From UKL13-2 sp044228625 (GTDB lineage: Bacteria; Pseudomonadota; Gammaproteobacteria; Burkholderiales; Usitatibacteraceae): 35,735 nt of DNA. Position numbers and translations under genes: made by a program. The notes beneath the pieces were generated by a model. The model did no database searches. It was given only the letters and a program-made list of their open reading frames with translations, and was not told the origin of the DNA. The stretch is from contig JBGAUM010000021.1 of NCBI GenBank assembly GCA_044228625.1, forward strand, positions 1-35,735, in the 5' to 3' direction. This document shows positions 31,754 through 35,735 of this stretch, in pieces (within the stretch, counting starts at the first letter, position 1; every line of letters starts with the position of its first letter).

Positions 31754-33850
31754 ATGCCTTGCCACTATTCCGTCCATGATCGTGTCGCCCTCCTGATGCT
31801 CGATGGTCCCCCGGTCAACAGCTTGGGGCTGGCGATACGAGAGTCCCTGATGGCCGGCTTTCAGCGCGCCAATGCAGAGGAGGGTGTCGATGCCATCGTG
31901 CTGTCCGGGGCCAATGGATTGTTTACCGGGGGCGCGGACATTACCGAATTTGGTCGAGAAATCGGTTTGCAGCGACCCAATCTGCACCAGATCATTGCCG
32001 CCTTCGAGGCATCGCCCAAGCCCGTCATCGCGGCCATCAACGGCACCAGCATGGGCGGCGGAACAGAAGTCTCCCTCGGGTGCCACTATCGCGTCGCGGC
32101 CAAAAGCGCGTTGATCGGCTTGCCCGAAGTGAAACTGGGCCTGTTGCCGGGCGGCGGCGGGACGCAGCGTCTCTCTCGCGTGGGAGGCGTGGAGATCGCA
32201 CTCAAGATGATCGTCTCCGGCGAGCCGGAAAAAGCAGAGGCTTTGGAGGACGTGGGAGTATTGGACGCAGTCTATCCCGATGCCGGTTTCATCGACGCGG
32301 CGTGCGCGTTTGCGCGTGAAAAAGTTGCCCTGGGGGCGCCGCATCCCCGAGTACGCGACTTGAAAATCAAGATGGCCGATCCGGCGTCCCTCTTTGCTGC
32401 CGCGCGAACGGAGGCTGCCAAGAAATATCCGCGCCTGACCGCGCCGCAAAAATGCATTGATGCGGTTGAATGGTCGGTGACCTTGGCGATCGACGAGGGA
32501 CTTGCGCGCGAGTGGGCGCTGTTTCTCGAATTGCAGGACGGCGTCGAATCAAAAGCACTGCGCCACAAATTCTTTGCCGAGCGCGCCGCGGGCAAGGTCA
32601 ACGGATTGCCAAAGGATGTGCGTCCTCGCGAAGTGAAGTCCGTCGCCGTGATCGGTGCGGGGACCATGGGGGGCGGCATTGCCTTGAGTTTTCTGAACGC
32701 GGGTTTTCCGGTGATCCTGATCGAGACCGCGCAGGCCGCGCTGGATCGAGGTGTGGCCAACATTCGCAAGGTCATCGAGGGTGCAGTGGCAAAAGGCACG
32801 CTCAGCGCGGAGAAAGCGCAAGCCCGCATGACGAAACTTCAGCCGGCGCTGGACCTTGCCGCGATCAGCACCTGCGATCTGGTCGTCGAGGCCGTCTTCG
32901 AAGACATGGCAGTCAAGCAAGCCGTCTTTGAAAAGCTCGATGCGCACGCCAAGCCGGGTGCGATCCTCGCCAGCAATACGTCCACGCTGGATTTGAACCG
33001 GATTGCCCGGTGCACGAAGCGTCCCCAGGATGTGATTGGCCTGCACTTCTTCAGCCCCGCGCACGTCATGAAACTCCTGGAGGTTGTGCGCGGCGCCGCC
33101 ACGGCCGATGACGTGCTTGCCACGGCCATGGCCCTTGCAAAGGCCATCCGCAAGACCGCCGTGGTGTCCGGCGTTTGCGACGGATTCATTGGCAACCGCA
33201 TGATCGAGCAATACGCGCGGCAGGCCATGTTCCTGCTGGACGAGGGCGCCAGTGTCGAGGCCGTCGATCGCGCGATGGAGGACTTCGGGATGGCAATGGG
33301 GCCGTTTCGCATGAGCGACTTGGCTGGCAACGACATTGGCTGGGCCATTCGCAAGCGCAAGCGCGCCGAGAATCCGTCGCTACGCTATTCACGCATTCCT
33401 GACCTGCTTTGCGAGGCTGGCCGCTTCGGCCAGAAGACTGGCGCCGGCTGGTACGACTATCGTCCCGGGGATCGCAATGCTCAGCCCTCACCTTGGGTGG
33501 CGCAAATGATCGATGCGCATCGCAAGTCCACGGGCGTGGTGCCGCGCGAAATCACTGCTGATGAGATCGTGGATCGCCTGGTCCTTGCGCTGGTCAACGA
33601 AGGGGCACAGTTGCTCGACGAGGGCATTGCGCAGCGCGCATCGGATATCGACATTGTGTATCTCACGGGCTATGGTTTTCCGGTGTGGCGCGGCGGGCCG
33701 ATGTTTCATGCCGCGCAAATGGGTTTGGCCAAGGTGTTGGAACGCATGTGCGCGTTCGCGACGAACCCGCAGGCCGACCCCGCATTCTGGAAACCCGCGC
33801 CCTTGCTGGAGCGCCTCGCCCGCGAGGGCAAGACCTTCGAGGCCGCATGA
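31754..33850 (+). CDS. Fused enoyl-CoA hydratase / 3-hydroxyacyl-CoA dehydrogenase (FadB/FadJ-like)
   Basis: This 698-residue protein catalyses two successive steps of beta-oxidation. The N-terminal crotonase domain (about 1-190) keeps both catalytic Glu positions (NGTSMGGGTEVSL and LPEVKLGLLPGGGG). The dehydrogenase part (about 290-690) starts with the NAD-binding VIGAGTMGGGIA and contains LHFFSPAHVMKLLEVV and GFIGNRM, followed by two helical C-terminal domains. The length is close to the typical 700-720. It is overlapped by four bases with the acyl-CoA dehydrogenase gene, so the two enzymes are made together and supply consecutive reactions. A thiolase is not in the window. Confidence 0.93.
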   Translation: MPCHYSVHDRVALLMLDGPPVNSLGLAIRESLMAGFQRANAEEGVDAIVLSGANGLFTGGADITEFGREIGLQRPNLHQIIAAFEASPKPVIAAINGTSMGGGTEVSLGCHYRVAAKSALIGLPEVKLGLLPGGGGTQRLSRVGGVEIALKMIVSGEPEKAEALEDVGVLDAVYPDAGFIDAACAFAREKVALGAPHPRVRDLKIKMADPASLFAAARTEAAKKYPRLTAPQKCIDAVEWSVTLAIDEGLAREWALFLELQDGVESKALRHKFFAERAAGKVNGLPKDVRPREVKSVAVIGAGTMGGGIALSFLNAGFPVILIETAQAALDRGVANIRKVIEGAVAKGTLSAEKAQARMTKLQPALDLAAISTCDLVVEAVFEDMAVKQAVFEKLDAHAKPGAILASNTSTLDLNRIARCTKRPQDVIGLHFFSPAHVMKLLEVVRGAATADDVLATAMALAKAIRKTAVVSGVCDGFIGNRMIEQYARQAMFLLDEGASVEAVDRAMEDFGMAMGPFRMSDLAGNDIGWAIRKRKRAENPSLRYSRIPDLLCEAGRFGQKTGAGWYDYRPGDRNAQPSPWVAQMIDAHRKSTGVVPREITADEIVDRLVLALVNEGAQLLDEGIAQRASDIDIVYLTGYGFPVWRGGPMFHAAQMGLAKVLERMCAFATNPQADPAFWKPAPLLERLAREGKTFEAA

Positions 33851-35658
33851 GCAAGATCCTTTCCTCGCGCGACCTCGAGTTCCTGCTCTACGAATGGCTC
33901 GATGCCGGGTCGTTGTGCGCCCGCCCACGCTTCGCGGCGCATTCGCGCGAAATCTTCGATGCCGTGTTGAAGACCAGCCGGGACATGGCCACCGAATTGT
34001 TTGCACCCCACAACCGCAAAGCCGACCTCCAAGAACCCACCTTCGACGGCAACCGCGTATCGTTGATCCCGGAAATCAAACCTGCGTTGGACGCTTTCGC
34101 CCAGGCCGGCCTGATCGCCGCCGGTTTCGACGAATCGATCGGCGGCACCCAACTGCCGGTTTTGATTCAAAAGGCCTCGATGGCGTGGTTCATGGGCGCC
34201 AACGTGGCCACCTCGGCGTATCCCTTTCTGACCATCGGCAACGCCAACCTCATCGTCGCGCATGGCACGGCCGCGCAGATCGACACCTATGTGCGCCCCA
34301 TGCTTGAGGGGCGCTGGTTCGGCACGATGTGTTTGTCCGAACCGCAGGCCGGCTCCTCGCTGTCCGATATCAAGACGCGTGCTGTGGCGCATGGCGATGG
34401 AACCTACCGGCTCACGGGCCACAAGATGTGGATTTCCGCCGGGGATCACGAACTCTCGGAGAACATTGTTCATCTGGTGCTGGCCAAGATTCCGAATGCC
34501 GATGGCAGCCTGCCCGCGGGCACGAAGGGCATTTCGCTGTTCATCGTGCCGAAATTCCTGGTGAACGCCGATGGCACCTGTGGAGAGCGCAACGATGTCG
34601 TGCTCGCCGGCCTCAATCACAAGATGGGTTATCGCGGCACGGTGAACACGCTGCTCAATTTTGGAGAAGGCAAATTCACGCCCGCGGGACAAGCGGGGGC
34701 GGTCGGCTACCTGGTGGGCGAAGCCGGCAAGGGGCTGGCGTGCATGTTCCACATGATGAACGAGGCACGCATTGGCGTCGGGCTCGGTGCCACCATGCTG
34801 GGTTACACCGGCTACCTCCACGCGTTGGACTATGCGCGCAACCGGCTGCAAGGCCGCGCGCCGCAGAACAAGGATCCGAATGCGCCGCAGATTCCAATCG
34901 TGGAACATGCCGATGTCAAACGCATGCTGCTGGCGCAAAAGGCCTACGTGGAAGGCGCGCTGGCGCTGAATCTCTATTGCGCCAAGCTGGTGGATGACCA
35001 GCAGACTGCCACGGAAGACAACGTGCGTCGAGACGCTTCCTTGTTGCTCGACATCCTTACGCCGATTGCCAAGAGTTGGCCGTCGCAGTGGTGCCTCGCC
35101 GCCAACGATCTCGCGATTCAAGTACACGGGGGCTATGGCTATACGCGCGATTTTCCGGTTGAGCAGTTCTACCGCGACAATCGACTGAACCCGATCCATG
35201 AGGGCACGCACGGAATCCAGGCGCTGGATTTGCTGGGCCGCAAGGTGGCGATGCAGGGTGGCGCGGCGCTGAATTTGCTGGTGGCCCGCATCGAAGCCAC
35301 GCTGCACGCAGCCGACGAGGACGGCGACCTCACCGAGCTGGCCGGCGAGGTGTTCGTGCTGCTGGATCACCTGAAGGAAACCACCGCCACGTTGCATGCG
35401 GCGGGCGACTTGAATGTCATGCTGGCCAACGCCACCATCTATCTGGAGGCGTTCGGCCACCTCGTGATGGCGTGGATCTGGATGGAACAGGCGCTCGCGG
35501 CGGCGCGCCAGCCGGGTCGGCACGATGATTTCTTTCGTGGCAAGTTCATGGCTTGCCAGTATTTCATTCGCCACGAGCTGCCCAAGATCCGTCCGATGCT
35601 CAACCTGCTCGATTCGCTCGACCGCACCACGCTGGACATGCAGGACGCGTGGTTCTAG
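33847..35658 (+). CDS. Acyl-CoA dehydrogenase (long-form, about 600 aa)
   Basis: This 603-residue flavoenzyme introduces the first double bond in beta-oxidation. It has the N-terminal, middle (MCLSEPQAGSSLSDIKTRA and YRLTGHKMWISAGDHEL) and C-terminal acyl-CoA dehydrogenase domains, with QVHGGYGYTRDFPVEQFYRD. The likely catalytic Glu lies in the IHEGTHGIQA stretch. An extra C-terminal domain of about 130 residues (PF12806-like) places it with the longer enzymes that act on medium or long chains. The start codon overlaps the previous stop (ATGA at 33847-33850). The N-terminus MSKILSSRDLEFLLYEWLD is typical of this subgroup. The electron-transfer flavoprotein is not nearby. Confidence 0.94.
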   Translation: MSKILSSRDLEFLLYEWLDAGSLCARPRFAAHSREIFDAVLKTSRDMATELFAPHNRKADLQEPTFDGNRVSLIPEIKPALDAFAQAGLIAAGFDESIGGTQLPVLIQKASMAWFMGANVATSAYPFLTIGNANLIVAHGTAAQIDTYVRPMLEGRWFGTMCLSEPQAGSSLSDIKTRAVAHGDGTYRLTGHKMWISAGDHELSENIVHLVLAKIPNADGSLPAGTKGISLFIVPKFLVNADGTCGERNDVVLAGLNHKMGYRGTVNTLLNFGEGKFTPAGQAGAVGYLVGEAGKGLACMFHMMNEARIGVGLGATMLGYTGYLHALDYARNRLQGRAPQNKDPNAPQIPIVEHADVKRMLLAQKAYVEGALALNLYCAKLVDDQQTATEDNVRRDASLLLDILTPIAKSWPSQWCLAANDLAIQVHGGYGYTRDFPVEQFYRDNRLNPIHEGTHGIQALDLLGRKVAMQGGAALNLLVARIEATLHAADEDGDLTELAGEVFVLLDHLKETTATLHAAGDLNVMLANATIYLEAFGHLVMAWIWMEQALAAARQPGRHDDFFRGKFMACQYFIRHELPKIRPMLNLLDSLDRTTLDMQDAWF

Positions 35659-35668
35659 AAAGCATCCG

Positions 35669-35735
35669 ATGCCCAAATCCAATTCCACCACCCGCTTCTC
35701 CGACCGCGTTGCCGACTATGTGAAGTACCGCCCCG
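35669..35735 (+). CDS. SAM-dependent methyltransferase (first 22 codons)
   Basis: Only the start is present: MPKSNSTTRFSDRVADYVKY followed by RP at the window edge. The RFSDRVADYVKYRP stretch is a common opening of class I SAM-dependent methyltransferases (Methyltransf_11 type). An AGAAAG purine run lies about six bases upstream. The gene follows the acyl-CoA dehydrogenase by 10 bases, so it probably belongs to the same operon. The SAM-binding motif lies beyond the window. Confidence 0.72.
   Translation, partial: MPKSNSTTRFSDRVADYVKYRP

Noticed and set aside
33706..35691. 661-codon open frame on the minus strand
   Set aside because: It lies exactly opposite the acyl-CoA dehydrogenase gene; its composition (His/Gln/Arg-rich) is that of an antisense shadow in high-GC coding DNA.
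1..35735. Mobile element, prophage, CRISPR array or tRNA
   Set aside because: No transposase, integrase, phage gene, regularly spaced repeats or tRNA-like cloverleaf was seen in any gap between genes.

Overview
The window looks like a chromosomal segment from a high-GC betaproteobacterium. That placement is inference from gene order: hemE followed by priA, and argS - SPOR-domain protein - dsbA - short-chain dehydrogenase, are arrangements I associate with Burkholderiales and their relatives. I cannot name a genus. I saw no rRNA, tRNA, CRISPR array, transposase, integrase or plasmid gene, so this is mostly core chromosome with patches of lineage-specific secreted and envelope genes. A run of 15 Ns at 10621-10635 shows a scaffolded draft assembly, and several genes carry apparent frame disruptions (MFS transporter 9914-11259, secreted protein 21328-22111, dsbA 30181-30791).

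Layout. 1-1943: the end of ubiB (ubiquinone synthesis), a sodium:solute symporter and a strong terminator. 2158-2795: two small unrecognised proteins separated by a terminator and an inverted repeat. 2906-4842: a LytS-type sensor kinase with a LytTR response regulator; the kinase promoter places the transcript start on the ATG itself. 4923-8606: hemE and priA. 8702-11259: two MFS transporters whose stop codons touch; the second is broken by the N gap. 11431-15514: a DUF1800/DUF1501 export pair of unknown function, the DUF1800 protein carrying dockerin-like and Ig-like modules. 15500-17091: on the minus strand, an O-antigen ligase/polymerase-like membrane protein and a DUF2834 protein. 17135-18919: a minus-strand ABC exporter whose start codon lies inside an inverted repeat.

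19154-22111: a secreted subtilisin-like protease and a frame-disrupted secreted protein with a Trp-rich C-terminal domain. 22303-23150: a minus-strand ArsR regulator and SRPBCC protein, with an 18-bp palindrome on the ArsR start. 23401-25629: a membrane PAS-GGDEF-EAL protein whose cyclase motif is degenerate (GGNEF) and whose EAL domain looks intact. 25714-27549: a minus-strand DUF885 metallopeptidase-like protein. 27807-31685: argS, the SPOR protein, a damaged dsbA and an SDR. 31754-35735: a fused enoyl-CoA hydratase/3-hydroxyacyl-CoA dehydrogenase, an acyl-CoA dehydrogenase overlapping it by 4 bases, and the first codons of a methyltransferase.

Working together: the fused beta-oxidation enzyme and the acyl-CoA dehydrogenase supply three of the four steps of fatty-acid breakdown. 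The kinase/regulator pair and the ArsR/SRPBCC pair are self-contained regulatory units. The DUF1800/DUF1501 pair, the protease and the Trp-rich protein form an exported-protein zone flanking the envelope genes. The least understood material is the DUF1800-DUF1501 pair with its possible sigma-54-type promoter, and the two small proteins near 2.2-2.8 kb.
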